Part shown: piece after piece, positions 36,881-51,800 of the stretch
Position numbering within the stretch: position 1 is the stretch's first letter
Layout: every line of letters begins with the position of its first letter
Assembly: GCA_027886175.1 (NCBI GenBank)
Contig: JAJNNQ010000026.1
Location: 22,958,001 to 23,022,000 of the forward strand
Reading direction: 5' to 3'
Length of the DNA stretch: 64,000 nucleotides
Origin: Phylloscopus collybita
Lineage: Eukaryota > Chordata > Aves > Passeriformes > Phylloscopidae
Made by a program: the position numbers and the translations under genes
The notes under the pieces: model-generated
Database searches by the model: none
Told to the model about the DNA's origin: nothing
The model's input: the letters and a program-made list of their open reading frames with translations, nothing else

Positions 36881-39800
36881 AAAAAAAAAAACCACCACAC
36901 CAAAACCAGAAAGTAAAAATAAGGGCTAAAAACCCTGCTTCAATCATAAACATAAAAAACTAAACATCTGATGTTGAAATTTGATTTGATGTTTGATTTA
37001 CTCCAGTGTCTTAACTCCAATGTCTTAACTGTCATCTGTATTTTTGTGCCATCTTCTCATGACTGAATTTAATCTGTAATCTGCAGTATTACTCATATCT
37101 GATCCCCCCCGCCATTTCTTGCTTATTTGTCTTTCACTTGTCATGTCTCTTTATTTCATGCTTCATTGCTGGCATATGGTAGAGTGTATTCATGTAATTT
37201 AATGGATTGTATTTTCAAATTTATATTTTTAGCTGAACTTTTGAGAGGTCCTGTTGCCAGTCCTGAATTTCCCAAGCATAAGGAGGATGTATTTGTAAAC
37301 CATAAACACATAAAGAACGCATTATGATCCAGTGTTTTGCAAGGGTCCTAGGTTTAAATTTTACAGATAATGCAGACACTGGAACCTGTAATCACAGGAG
37401 CTGAGTGGGAGAGATACAGCAAAAGAGAACTGAAACTTGGGAAAGGATCCAGGTGACTGAAGGAAAAGCCCTTGGCTTATTTGTGAAATTCGTTCTGTGA
37501 TACACCTGGTTTTAAATAGTGCTTACTCTTGAGAGTGGCTTTTGGCCCACCAAAGCAGGTCATAAGATGCTAAATTAAGATTCTGAGCCTCAAAACTGCC
37601 GAAGTTGTCAAATTGAATGTACAGAGTACTTTATCTGTAGGGTTGGAATTGCATCATTTCACCCTTAAGTGAGAGAGAGTAATTGAATAAAAGGGGTCAG
37701 TTCAAGTACACCTTGAGGAGACAAAGCATATATGATCACAAGGCAAACTTCCTTTGAATTGAGAGATATTATGTGACTTTCACAGTAGTTTTATTACCAC
37801 CCTCAGTTTTGGAAACTGTGTTGCCTTTATAAAAGGAGTAACACTAGCAGTAGCTGTACTTAGAGGAGGCATTCGGGAGAAGGAAATAGCTGTCTCTTAC
37901 TTCTTTATCTGGAGTATTCACTCTATTTGATTATTTTTATTTTATTTTACTCTTTTAGGTAGCTACAGTGAAGATTTTGAAGAAGAAACAGATACTAATC
38001 CTGCCCTGAAAACTGAGGGAGACCAGGTGAATCAAAACATTGTGTCAGAAGTTGACTTAAGTCCTCAAGAACAGGTATAGCTTGCTATATGTTTCTTTTA
38101 CTTGCAGGAATTTTAAAAGCTCTTCAATATGTAACTAAATATGGTTAACCTTTATATGATACTTACCGTCTGAAAGAATATAGTGGCCCTCAGGCTGTAT
38201 CTTTCTATTAAGGATTTGCACTTTCCTGTAATAGATCACAGAAAGGGTTAAGTTCTTCACAGGGTTTCCTGTTTACTCCTCCTTTGAGTTAAGAAATGAG
38301 GATGGAAGTACACAAATTATAAACTTGGGTGGAGACTGAACCTTGGACTGGGTGGTGATTAATCATTCGGAGCTATTGAGGTGATGTCTACCCTAGCGAG
38401 TGGCACAGACTGATGGAAGTAACCCTGTACAGAGAAGCCCTTTGGACAGAGGACCCAAAAATCTTCACTGTGTGAGCTGTGAGGCCACTGCTGTCCACTG
38501 GCTTAGTCAGGTCTTCTGATGTGTAGCACATGTGGTTGGAGCACGTGGGTGCATCTGTGGAGCGCACATTCAGATTTGGGTTTTTTTCAGAAGTCTGTAG
38601 AGCTTCATGTATCCATTTTCACTGCGTAAACTTAATTGGTTTTTAGTTCTTTTAAAATAAATTTATTAGAATGGTATTTCTAATAAATGTTTGGAAAGTT
38701 AGAATGGAAGTGTAATAATGTGCTTACTGTTACTTAACTTTCTTTTCTCAAATTACAGTAAAAGAAAACCAGGAAGGTGTAAAAATGCTCCTCTACGCCG
38801 AGGAGCATTTAATTTCTGTTCACTTGTGGAAAGTTTTCTAGAGTACAGGATGTTGAAAACTTTTTGGCATCCTAAGGAGGGTCTTAGAGAAGTGCCTGTT
38901 CTTGGAGAATTAATAACTGCTTAGTTCTAAAAACTCTTTTTAGGTATTGGACCAACTTCTAAAGTTTGTCCATTTTTTCCCCCTGATATTCAAAAAGTAA
39001 TTGTTTGTGGTTTTGTGTTTTCGTTTTTTTTTTGTTAGGAAGAAGCAAACACTGGCATGCTGGCTAAAGGTAAAATATAAACTTTGATCAGTGGAAGAAG
39101 ATTAAATGTAACTTTTTGAAACTTGCCTACTTGATTTTTACTGTTTTGATATTTTTTACCTTATTTTATTGTGTTCTACTGAAAATGCATTGAATTGAAA
39201 TAGTTAAAAATAATCTACTATATTAACACTTCAAGGTGATCATCAGTGTATTTTTATATTTATTAGACCTACTCAGAACTCAGATTTGTAATCAGAGTTC
39301 ATTGGTTTCCCATTAATGGCAATAAAATAACCTACATAGTATTTTTTGTATGGTGAAGACATCTAGATAAGCTCTGGTATACTTCTAATTCCAGTGTGAC
39401 AAAGTCTAAATAAGAGGATTTTTGTTTTCTCTAACATTTATTTATCTTCTTAGTTGTGTTGCTTGATTCACAAGATTCTACTGTAGAACTTCAAAAGGCC
39501 ATTGAAACATTGGATGTAGCTCCAGGAGAGCACGATCAGCCTGAAGAAGTCAGTGCAGTTGAAATGAATGAAGCAGGTAAGGGGTGCTTTAAAAAAATAA
39601 AATTTAAAAAAATTAAAAAAAAAAAAACACCACACAACAAATCTCAAAACCTAAAATTTTACTTTATTAACATAGGTGACTCTGTCTTCACTTGTTCTTA
39701 GGTTAATATGAAGCCCTTGGCTTTTGCCAACAAATCTTGAAAGCAGAAGGAAATATTTCAGGAAAAAGTGATGTTTCTACTAAAAAGACACCTTTTTAAC

Positions 39801-42800
39801 TTGTTTATTGCAAAGTAGCGTTTGATGCTGCATTTTTATATTTAAATGCCATCTCCTTTGGTTATTTCTTAATCTAAAATTCTTCTTTGACAGCATTGAA
39901 CTGAATTATTAAATATATTCTCTTAACTTCACACAACAGTAGGGGCCACTTATATCCAGATTATGGCTGTGATGGCACCTGTTAAAATAGTCATATAACA
40001 TAAGCTATTAATTTTAGTACTCTTAAAATATTGAGGTGGGGAGGATGGGGAAGAGGAATGCAAACTGTAGATGAGACAATTTAGTAGGCACGAATTAACT
40101 TGGCAACTGCTTCTTTTTATAGGAAAAACGAGATTTTTATTTTTTTTTTTAAAGTAAGTGATATCACTGTTTTCCTCACATAATAGACCAAGCTAGTAAC
40201 TGAAATACAGGCTCCAGTGAGATGTTTCCCAAAACAGAAAGTCCAGTAGTGTCTCTTACAAGCTTGCTTTTTCTCAGGTACTTCCTACGGACAAAGCACC
40301 AGTGACATGGAAGCGCTACACCAGGCATATCGTCACATCGGTCAGTCTTTGGGGGACACTGACGAGCAGAAACTGCACAATTCTGCAGTGGCAGTCTCAG
40401 AAGGCTTAGGGCAAAGCATTTCACAAAATAATGACATCTGTGCAAAAAAAATGTCAACTGTTGATTCAGGTAAATAGCTCAAAGGAAGACATGTATTGTA
40501 CAAGCTTGTGAAACGAGTGAGCTAGTAATATCTATAATACTCCATTTATGAAACATTTTTAAATGTTGTCCTTTTAACAAATATTTTTTCTAGGTTGTGT
40601 TTTAATTTATTTTATATTTATTTCTCATTATTTAGATTTACCTACTGTGGAAGAATTGATGAAAACAATTAAAGGACATGCATGTAGTATCAGAAATTTT
40701 GATGCAGACCCTGAAAGGTATTTATTTCAAGATGCATTTTAAGAGTTGCAGTAACTGAAAGCTGCTAACAATTTGTGAAAAATAACTTGCTAAATAACGT
40801 ATCTGTCTCTTTCTCTAATTAAATACTGAAATTTTGTTACATCCTGCACTGGCATTATGGCATTTGCAGTGAGCTGTTAAATGAATTATACAGTGTTAAT
40901 AGATTTAGACCAGGGATTCCCATACTTACTTTGGGTAATAAGCAGCAGTGTTTGTCAAATCATTTGGAGGAGTGTTCATCACTCTCATGGCTAGGATCTC
41001 TGCCTTCCCAGTCTTCTGCTCTTTCCCCTTCTCTATACAAGGATTTCAGTCCACATCCTATCCTAGCTCTCCAAAATCCATAATCTTAAATTTAAATCCT
41101 CTTAAGATCAAACCCCACTCTTGTGATTCTTACTAACCTGTGCTCCCTACTTCCCCCTTACTTGCTGCAACTGTTCTGTCTAGAGCAGACAGAGCAGGCC
41201 TTGGAAATGTCAGAAATACAGCTAATGCTTGGCAGATGAGTGCATGTAGCTGCACTCAGCAGAAATACTGCTCATTTTTTACTAGCGTTAATTACAGACT
41301 TACAGGTGTTTATCTTGTAGCCAATTTTGTTACCTCCCCAAAAACAGCAGCCCTTTTTACACAGTGTGTATGACTAAACCTGCAAGATGGGTCTTAAAAG
41401 AGGCTTAGTAGCTCTTTGAAATTCCAGCAGTCTTTACAGCATGATACCTAAGGAAAAAATACCATGCTTTTCCAGAGTGATAGAAAAGCAAAGGGCTAAA
41501 GTCTTATTACATATGACTTTTTTTTTTTCTTGTAGTCCTGTGAAACTGGTAGGCAGCACAGAAAATGACCTCATTAGCCACTCACCCTTTGAAGACCCAC
41601 AGAGTAATACAGCTTGGGAGAAAAACTTAGTTGAAAAGTTTAACAGAGAAGAAAGCATCTTTCTACAGACAAGTGTGAATGATGATAACTTTCAGAGGAT
41701 GACTGAGAAAGAAATTCAGACCAGTGAAGTACAGCCTGATATACTAAGAGAAAAAACAGGACATGACTCTCTGCTTTCACAAGGAAGCAAAACTAAAAAA
41801 GTAAGTATTACCAACCAGATTTTTGTTATATGGAAGTATTTTTTAAAGGTATGTATTTTAGACTGCCTGTCACTTGATTATGCTCTGATGTTAATAAATT
41901 GAGAGATTGTTCTTCTTTTTCTTGAAATTCCCATCTTGCCATTGCTACTGTTAGAGGTCACCAAATCCGATGGACACTGGGACCAGTGGGATTCTTCTTG
42001 TCCCAGCCCAGCACGTGCAAGGCTGCTGCAATGCTATGTCTCCAGCTCAAGATAGTGATGTCTCTGAGCATGTGAGCATTGGAGGGACACGTGTAAACAT
42101 ACAGCAGGCTCAGAACAGGAGGCATTTGTATTGAGAGAAGTTAGAAATGCTGTTTAGTAAGAGTATAGGAGAGACTGCAATGGTCAGTGTCCAGCTGAGT
42201 CAGACAAGCTTGCTGACCAGCTACCTGATCATGTCACCAGCTTTTTTAATCTTCTTCCTCTGTTTCCCAGACTTGTTTCTTTATCTAGTTTTTATTCTTT
42301 CCCCAAAGATACTGTAAATTTTGCACATTCTTACAATCATCTCAGACATTCCAGAACAAGATTTATGTAATCCCGAATCTTCTCTCTGCATCCCCAAATT
42401 CTTTTCTCCTTGCATCCCCTAGATTCCCACTCCTTTAGGCAATTATCTCTTGTGTGTGCAAGGCATTGTAGGGACAGAGGTTTGGATTTATCCTGGTGCA
42501 TAGCTCACCAGGGCAAGCAGGCTAAACTTTTTCATTTGTTAGTCTTGGGAGTTGTGAGCTTTGTTTTTGATGACCAAGTTTAGCAGAGTTCCTCTGCCTG
42601 CTACTGTTCCTTTCTCATTGCTGCATGTCTATATTTACTATGTTTATTAGCATTTAGTCATGACCTACCTTATTTGGTAAGCTGAAGATGTAATGTACAG
42701 TACAAATAAAAAAAATAGAATTTCCCAGATCAATTAAACAGAGCCAGTACAAAACACTGCCCTATGTAGTTCTGAAGAAGTACAATTCTGCAAAATTACT

Positions 42801-45800
42801 TACTACTAGTTTGATTAAAAATAATACTTGGCATCACTCTGTCTTATAGTTGTGTAATTTTGGTAACTAGTTCTATGTTTTTCACTGGTGAATGCTACCC
42901 TCAGTTTACAGCAGAGCCTAAAACTTGTTTTAAACAAATGTGTTCTGCCACAGGCTCTTCGGTCTTGTTCATTGAAGAATGAAAGATCAGGATCAATGAC
43001 AACCAAACCAATGTCACATAAGAATCTCAGAAGTCCAGCAACTGCACACAAAAAGAAACCTTCACACGGTCCTCATGGACTGGTTAGAAGTTCTGGCTAT
43101 GGGAAACCCAGTTTAATCTCAAAGCAATCTTTTCCAGTTAGTGAGAAGAAAACACCAAAAGAAACTTTAAAAGATACCTCTATGAAAGCCAAAAGTTCTG
43201 CAGAAAGAGCAAAATCTAAAGGTAATTCTAAGTTTTAAGAGTTTTAATTCTGAGTTTAAGAGCCAAAGAGGTTTGCTTTTTATACTTCACATTAAAAAAA
43301 AAAAATTTCATAGAGAAATCCAAACTCAAATGCAGTAAAGTACTGGGGTTTTTTTCTGTATTAGCATGAAATTGCTATGAGAGAGACTTTTATATGAATC
43401 TTTTTAGTCTTGTTTCATTTCCATCACATTTACCACTGCTGTGTTTGACACTTATCTATTGTTCACCAGTAGAACGGAAAGAATAAAAAAAGCTGGTGTT
43501 CAAAAATTAATATCTACAAGTTGACATTTTTCATTACAGTAACTGCAAAGATTCGCTGGCTCACTAACTTGCATGTTTGAGGCTGAATTCCTGTTCTCAG
43601 CTTCTTCTTTTGATCTTTGCTTTCCTAGAGTACAAAAAACTACTAAAAAGGAAGTCCTGTTTTCTGTCATGTCTCTTGGAAAAGAGACTGTGGAAAGGAG
43701 AATACCAGTGTAATCCTGTGAAAAACTGGGTTACAAGTAAAGAACTGAGCCTTTTTATTTTGGGGTGAAGCTTGAAGAGTTTCATGAGATAATTCAGCTT
43801 AGTTTCTTTGCAGACAATGTTTGCTATCCATGGGGCATGGGCAAGTAACTCTACAAGTACCCAGGCTGTAGTGCACTTCTAGCATGCAGTGCTTTTAAAA
43901 ACCCTGCAGGCAGTGTCAGGAAAAGTAGTTTAGGATTATGTTTCCTATCCTAGGGAGATCCTTCAGTGGCAGCTGTTGAACTAAAGGACCTCAGTTCCTC
44001 AGTACATTGTTGTGTCTCTCCCTGGGGAAGAGGTGGTTTTACAGCCTGGTGAAGGTGGTAAAGTGAATGACAAGTACTGAGAAAATAAGACCACTGGCTT
44101 CATTCAGACTTGCTCTTCCCTCTTTAGCTATAACCCTTCACAATAGCAATTTCAGGTGATTTCAGAAATTAATCTCACCTGGCCACATTCTGCAAAGGCC
44201 TTCTCTATAGCTAGGAGGAGAATAGCGTTGAATCAAACAATTCCCAAGTCATCAGTGCTAAGGGGGCACCTTTCTGAGAGGTGTGTGACACTAAAAAGGT
44301 GTGAAATCTGGAAAAGAATCATTGTCTGATGGGTTTTTTTTTCTGGTGTAACATTTCTAAGAGGAGCAGTTGAAATGGCAGTTGTAGTAACTACCTGTGT
44401 TTCAGAAGACTGAGATGTGAATAGTTCCATGTATGTTAGTGACTCTAGGGGGAACTTTCCTGATTCCTTATTCCAGTGAAGTTGTTATTTAATGCAACAA
44501 ATAAATGTTGCATTTCTTTCTATGCTGTCTGCACTCCAAAGTCTATTTTGAAAATTGCTGTGTCTTATCTTCCCCATAGCTTGAAATATGTTGTGTTTTC
44601 GCATACTTAGATAACTGGCCACTTCTGAAGTGGAGGAGTGAGGTTAACTTTATTTCGTGAAGGATGTATTATCCAGCTAGTTGTTCCAGTTGTTCTCTTG
44701 GGTTTTCTTTTGTCTTGTCATCAGTTCCGTACTGAAAAAAAAAAAAACAAACTCCAGTTTTTCCATAGTCTGTGACTGTTCTCAAGTTTCTATATTTCAT
44801 TCAAAATTCAGGTTGTAGACTACTTTATGTAGCTACACGTTGGATCACATTAATGCATGTTTTTCTTAAAGGGCATAAAATTCTGAATTTAATTTGTTCT
44901 ATTTTACTTTCTGCCTAAATGAAGAAGCCTTATTTGCCACTAGGATAATAAGATCTGCAACAAATGAACCAACTTTAGAGGGAAGCATTAACAGAGTGTT
45001 GTCTGGCCAATCAGTTGTTACTAAACTTGGACACCAGGCTGTGGATTATAACAGGCAATATCATCATGTGAGTAATAATCATATTACTCCTAATTATAGT
45101 ATATACAATTTGGTTTGCAAGCCTATTTTGTCAAGGCTTTTAACAATTATCACAAGGTTGTCAAATACTGAAATATTGAATGAAGACTTCTCCTTGGTCA
45201 AACACTAGTTTATGCTTTTAAAATATGCAAATATAATCAGTCATACTGCTTTTCAGTTGCTTGGATAATGCTGTTGCTTTGGTGGTTCTGTATAATTAAA
45301 GTGCTTATTAAATTCTAAAAATCACTATTTCATTGTAAAAGAAGGTTAAATAGAACTTCTACTTATAACATTCTGCTATGAATGTTTAAACAGTACTACT
45401 GTTCAGGGATTTTTCCTATTTGCATTGCATTAAATATTTAATAGTGTCTTCTGACTTCTCCAAGATGACTGAATTTACAGTACCATAATGGTTTTTCCTT
45501 CTCCCTTATCAGCTGCATAAAAAAGCTATTAATTGAATACCTAAAGCATTGCTGCTTTTCTAAAAGTATGATGCATAATAGAATAATTCTGGTAGCAATA
45601 TAGTGGCTGTCATATGTCATGTATTTGTTTCTTGTTGGGTTTTTTGTCCTTTAGTCTGTATATATTTTGCAAATGAGAAGGTAGCTCATTAAAATAAATA
45701 TAGGATGTTTTGCTATTAAAATGTTGGGGGGGTTGTATTTTGGGTTGTTTTTTCAAGTGCCTTGTGTTGTCACTGAAAGCCAGACAAACCAGTTAAATAA

Positions 45801-48800
45801 AACTGATGAGCAGAGTTCTGGTAAACAGTCAGCTCAGTTTAATGTTTCCTTGAACTGTCTACCCTAGGACTTATCATTTTCCCCTTTCAAAAGCTGTGAT
45901 AGAGAGCTTTATTTGTTAAAGCGAGTACAAGCAGCAGAGGAGGACCTGAACACAGCTCGGGATTTGGTTCAGCAGCTGGGCAGCAAGCTTTCACAAACAG
46001 AGAAGGAAATGGAGGCCAAGGTAGTGGAACTGAAAACACAGCATGAAAAGGAGCTTTCCCGTCTGGGTCAGGAAAACTACGTTCTTCAGAGTAAGGTACT
46101 TTATTATCTTGTATCCTGTGCCTATAGAAGAGAAGAAACATTGCTTCTGAAACTTGAATCAATGTTACTTTACATGACTTGTTGATGAGCAGAAAATCCA
46201 AATTTACACAGATACCACAACTTTATAAATGCTTACCTGCTGTTACATTTATTGCCTGTGAGACACAATTTTTTTTTCCTTGAGATAAACCATGTTATCC
46301 TGAGTTCCCTTACTTTTTTCTATTTTGAGAGTCTTGCAGAAAGTTTTTTGCAAAGATTTAACTCACTCTCACAGATACCACTTGTTATAGATAAGTACTA
46401 TGTGTTGAGATATTATTTATAGTCCTTGATGCATTTTTCAGTGTTGTGTTTTGTCTGTATGAAATATTCCCAGAGTTATTCCACTATACCCTTGTTGCAG
46501 ATAACTCCCTGCTTCATAACATACCCTTCTGTCCAGACAAATAAGAACAGAAACTTCTAGCTTTTCCCAAACGTTTTTTACTTTTTTTCTGTTTCATAAT
46601 GCTGCTGTAAAACTCCAGTAAGAGCCACTCACTGGTCTGCTCTCATACCTTAATGAAGAGACTGGACAGTACTCTTGCAGAAAATTCCATATTGCTAACA
46701 AAATTTTCCTATTGCTTGTATTTCTTTTTCTGAAAGCTGAGAAATATGGAAGAGATGACCCAAGAAAAGAGGTGGACCCATGCAGAAACAATTCCCATAA
46801 CTGAAGAAAAACTGGCACAAATACAAAAAGAAATTGAAGATCAAGAAGTCATTATTCAAGGTTATCAACAGGTAACACCACACATCGTGTTGGGCTGTGT
46901 TCTGTCCGGTTTCAGAAACAAAATTGTTTAATGGTTACTACTTTTCTGTTGAAAACAGGTACCTTGTTTTCTAAAAAGTGGATGGAATTTGGTTGTGAAG
47001 GGCAAAGGTTTTGCAGGTTTAAAAAGTCTTTCACACACATTTGGACTAAGTTTTTCCACAGTTCCATGTAAATGTTCTAAATTGTAAAAATCGGTATCTT
47101 TTCAGTTGAGAACCAAAATACTTCATGGTCAGTGAAGAACCACAAACTTTTTGCCCAAATGTAGTTGAAAATTAGTGCATTTAAACAGCATTAGAAATCT
47201 GAAAACTTTTGTTTTTTGAAATGTTTTTCTCAAGATTTGAGCAGCAGATTTCAAGGTAACCTTATTAGCTTGCCTGATTCATAGTACTTAGTCAAGTGAA
47301 GAAATAGATAATTCAAGCTTAATAATCCTTTTGAATACTTGCAGCTGTAAAATCCAGTAGGTAGGTCAACCAGCTTCCAGCTGATGCTCAGCATAATTCC
47401 TTGATATAAACACAATGTCTTTGGGATATGGCTGTGAGCATCCCAAACAGTGATGGTTTGTGTCCCCAGGACTGGAGCATGGGCAGGCTGATCTATCAGC
47501 ACTCACCTATTAGCATGTTTTTAGGATATAATTGGGATAGTTTGTAGAGGATCTGTCTTAGCTCCTTCCTGCGGAGTGAGCAGACACTTGGATGAGATTG
47601 TAGGTAATGAAAGCAGATATCCATTTTTGGAGCTCGGTAATGAAATATTTAGTGTTTTCTTCCACTGTTTCAGCAGGGAAACTATGTGATTCAAGTAAAT
47701 TTTTTTTATAACTTTAGAAAATAGTAATTTATGAGCATTCTTTAACTTTGTCTGTCTCAAATTAGGAAAATGAGAGGCTATACAAACAAATGAAAGAGCT
47801 ACAAATCCAAAACAAAAAAAATGAGGAACGAATGTTTAAGGAGAATCAGTGCTTAAAGTCTGAATTAATACACTTAAGGTAGGCTCATTTACATATTTGA
47901 CCTAAAATCTCTGGAGTTTTCTGCTGTTCATAGTTTATTTTATGAAGAACCGTTGCAGTCTCTCGGGTGCATGTTTTCTAGTGTTTCTCGGGTTTGTGGT
48001 TTGGTTTCTTTTTTTGAGAATTGATTTGTGATGATTATGGGCACTTAATTCTTTGTTTTCTTGATGGTGTTGCAAACCCATGGGAAGACTAGAGACTTCC
48101 ACTTGGGAAATATTTCAATGTTCTTATTCATATCAGAATGTATAATATGCACTTCTTCTGATATTATGGCTCTGCTGATGTTGTTGAGATGTTCTGATTC
48201 TTTTTTAAGATACACAGTAGATCAGGGGGCACAAGAGGTTCTGCTAGTGGAGAAAGCATTTTACTCACTGCGTTGTAAGTCCTGTGAGATTTGCATCCTG
48301 TGCTAGTAATGAGGGGAAACAACCTAGCACTTGTGTGTACTCCTAATCTACAAGTCTTTGCTTTGGAGAGGCCTCTCAATGAGTTCTACTGATGCAGGGT
48401 AGATTTTTATTTCCTTTCCTTGTGTAGTCCAAATAAACAAGTTTGTGTGAGGTGAGAAGACTTTGCTTACAGTGAATTTTGCTTGTATATAAATGTTGTG
48501 TATATTTGCTTCTCTTTTCATTTTGAACTTGCACAGATTGACTTCGTGGTACAATTTAGGGGGCTGGGGCTTGTGTTTGTGTTTCAGTAGCCACTGGTAG
48601 TATGCTGAGTACCACATTGCATAACTGCTTTTGCTGTTGCTGTTTAGAGAAAAGTTAGAGAAGACTAATAACCAATCACGAATCATGCAGGATTCAGAAC
48701 CAGCCAGAAATCAGAGTTTCACAGAATTGATTTCAGAGCTTCGAGCAGCACAGGTAGGTGTATATCAAGCCTATAAGATAACAGAGTAGTGCCTTTGCTT

Positions 48801-51800
48801 GTATCACAGAAATGCACATTATACTGCTGGAGAGACAAGGAGCACATGTGGCCCGATGCACACAGGCCTGATGTGGCTGCTCAGCAGATCAGGACAGGAG
48901 CTCACTGGCAGTAACATACCTACATGCACTTGCCTGGACACTTGGTCTGTTTACTGGCTGCTCCCAAAATCTCAGCCCCCCAGTTGATTTTTGCTGTACC
49001 TGTGCATACCTAGGACAAAGGGGCTCCATCTCTAGAGGTGGCTCTGGCACTGAGACTTTTTGTACTACTTGGTCTTGAAGTTTGCTAGTGTTCACATGTA
49101 GCAAAAAGAAGAGAGACTGCCTGCAGAAAATGGCAAGAAGTAGAATGTAGTAAGGTAAACTGTTGGACAGTACATCTGCCCATTTAACCTACAGTCTTCA
49201 GTCTCAGAAGCTAGTCAAGCCATTTTCTTTACTGACCCTCTCAAAAGGCAGAGTTTTTTCTACTTTTATGACAGTTAAGTAAGGCTTAAAAAATCTGGAG
49301 TTCGGGGTTTTTTTAATGTTTAGCTGATGTTTTCCCATGCTCTGCTATAGCAAGGCATGAGAATAATACCACAGTTAAAAGACCTTTTTGTTGCCGTTGT
49401 CAGATGCAACTGTTGTGATTTAATCTTTGTATGATGAAAAGGCATGCTCAGAGGTTTTGTGTGATATTATGTGTTCAGTTTTTCATGTTCTACTATTTTC
49501 TCTAAAACCTAGAAAGAAGAAGCTAAATTACAAGAAGAGATAAGACATCTAAAACAAGATAAGCAAGCTCTTGAGGTAGACTTGGTACAAGCCAAGAAGG
49601 AGAGAGATTTAGCAAAAGTCCAGGTTGCATCTGCATCAAGTAAAGCACCTTCATTTTGTTGAATAATTTTGCTTACTTTGCATGTCAGTAAATAAATATG
49701 TAACAAAAACTTGTTTCATAGTAAAGTATTACTTAATGAAATGCATCTAGACCATTTCCAAATATTGTCTAAGCATACAGTGAAGGCCATGCTGCAGTAC
49801 TTTTGGTACTCCATTAGAAAGTATCTTTCTGTATCCAACCAAACTCTTTGTTTTGGCCTGTTAAGTTTGATTCCTTGCCCATCTTTCACTGGAAATGGAA
49901 AACAGATGATTTCAATTATGTGACAACTCTATTCATAGGAAAAGATTTACTATGTTATGTCTTAGTCCTCTATTTAGCTCTTGCCTATTTGTTGCCTATA
50001 ACTTATGCCTTGGGACTTATTCCAGCATTCTTATCAGAGCTTTTTCCAGTTTGAATTAATGAGAGAGGGCTCAAAATTGGACTCTCTCATTTCCAGTGTC
50101 AGGCATCACAAATGCTAAGTGTAGTAATATTTACTGCCATGTCTCTTCTCAAAATGCTTGATCCCTAAATGGAAGGAGTATGATCAATACACATCTAAGC
50201 ATATCTTCTGTGTTGTCATTCATCTTGATGCTGAAGGTCAGTTTACTAGAGCATGATCAAGAATAGATCTCCCTGAGATTCTGTTTTAAGTACTTTCTGT
50301 GGTGAACTGTAAGCCACTGAGTGCTGCTATGTATGAGAGAAATAAAGGGGTTTTTACAAATACTGTTGCTTTTAAAATCCTAATTAGGATCTGGTTTTAA
50401 AACTACTACAGTAACAGTGTTGTCAAAATGGTAAATGTATGAAATATGCTGGGAAAATCAGTGTTGACTGATTACTCCTTCAATACGTACTAATAAAACA
50501 ATTCTAAGAATGTTTTATTCTTGTAGGTGAAAAGTCTTATGAATTTAAAGTTATGGAAGAATCATACAAAGAGGAAATTACTCATTTGAAAAAAAGACTT
50601 CAGTGGTATGCAGAAAATCAGGATCTTCTGGATAAAGATGCAGCGCGTCTTAAAGATGCAAAAGAAGAAATTGAGAAACTAAGAGTAGAGGTGATAATAT
50701 CTTATTTATCTTATTTAATTATTTAAGAAATTAGAACTGGAAATTATTTCTTTTTTCAGTGATGAGTGTAATATAATTATTTCCTTCATAATAATCCCTT
50801 TTCTGTTATATTAGGTTGGTTCTATTGGACATCTTGCCTATGCTTCTGGGAACAATAATAACATGCTTGCCTAAAACCTTCAAATTTCTTGACCTACGAG
50901 AAACAAGTATATTGTTATGTTAACAACTAGGAACACCCCACTTCTCATTCTCTTTTCCTCCTTTTTGCTCCATAGTAATTTAGGCAGCACATTTTTTCTT
51001 CTCTTAAGTACTAGTTCTAAATTCTTTCTTAGGAGAAGCTCTCTGGTTACTGTAGTAGGGAGGAAAAACCCAAAACAAACCCATTGGTGTGAAATCTAAA
51101 ACAAAACTAATACATGAATCTTTAATAGTGCTGAGATTTGTGTTGTCTGCTTGTCACCACATTGGACTTAGGATTCACCAAAACAAAAAGTTTTACCAGT
51201 GCTAAAATGTAACTGATCTTGGAATTTCTTATTAGAGAGACCAAAGATGAAAGGAGGTGCTTCTGAAGGAGCAGCCAGGGTCAGACACCACCATATCAAA
51301 CTTTGATCAAGATATCATTCCTGTGAAAGAAAGTATTTTTATTGGCATTTTCTCTAGCTTGGACCGGTGTCTAAAAATTCTGGTGCCTAGAGCTGTGACT
51401 CCATTGAAATAATCAAATCAGTCAAACTATAAAATGCTGGCATAAAAGCATGACTTATGCTAACATTACCAATGTGGGAGAGAATTCAAGATAGGAATAT
51501 TTTTAAATGCCCAGGGTGTAATATCCCTGTACAGAGATCATAGTGCTAATCAAGATAAGAAATTCAGTTTTAGATTATAGCTTTGAGTCCTCATGGCCAG
51601 ACTTCATGGGAGTGCAGGAACATGATTTATCCAGGTCCTTCCCCTGATTCTGGGACTCAGCTTTTATTTAGGCACAACACAACATTGCCTTTTGGCTGTT
51701 TCTATATCTCATCACGTAGTGTAGCATTGCAGATCACAAACCATTTCCTGAACTCATCCTGAAATCATGGAACGTGCTGTAGTATTTTATATGATAGCTT

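Noticed and set aside
36695..36953. Three minus-strand poly-Phe frames
   Set aside because: Artefacts of the (CAAA)n/poly-A repeat.
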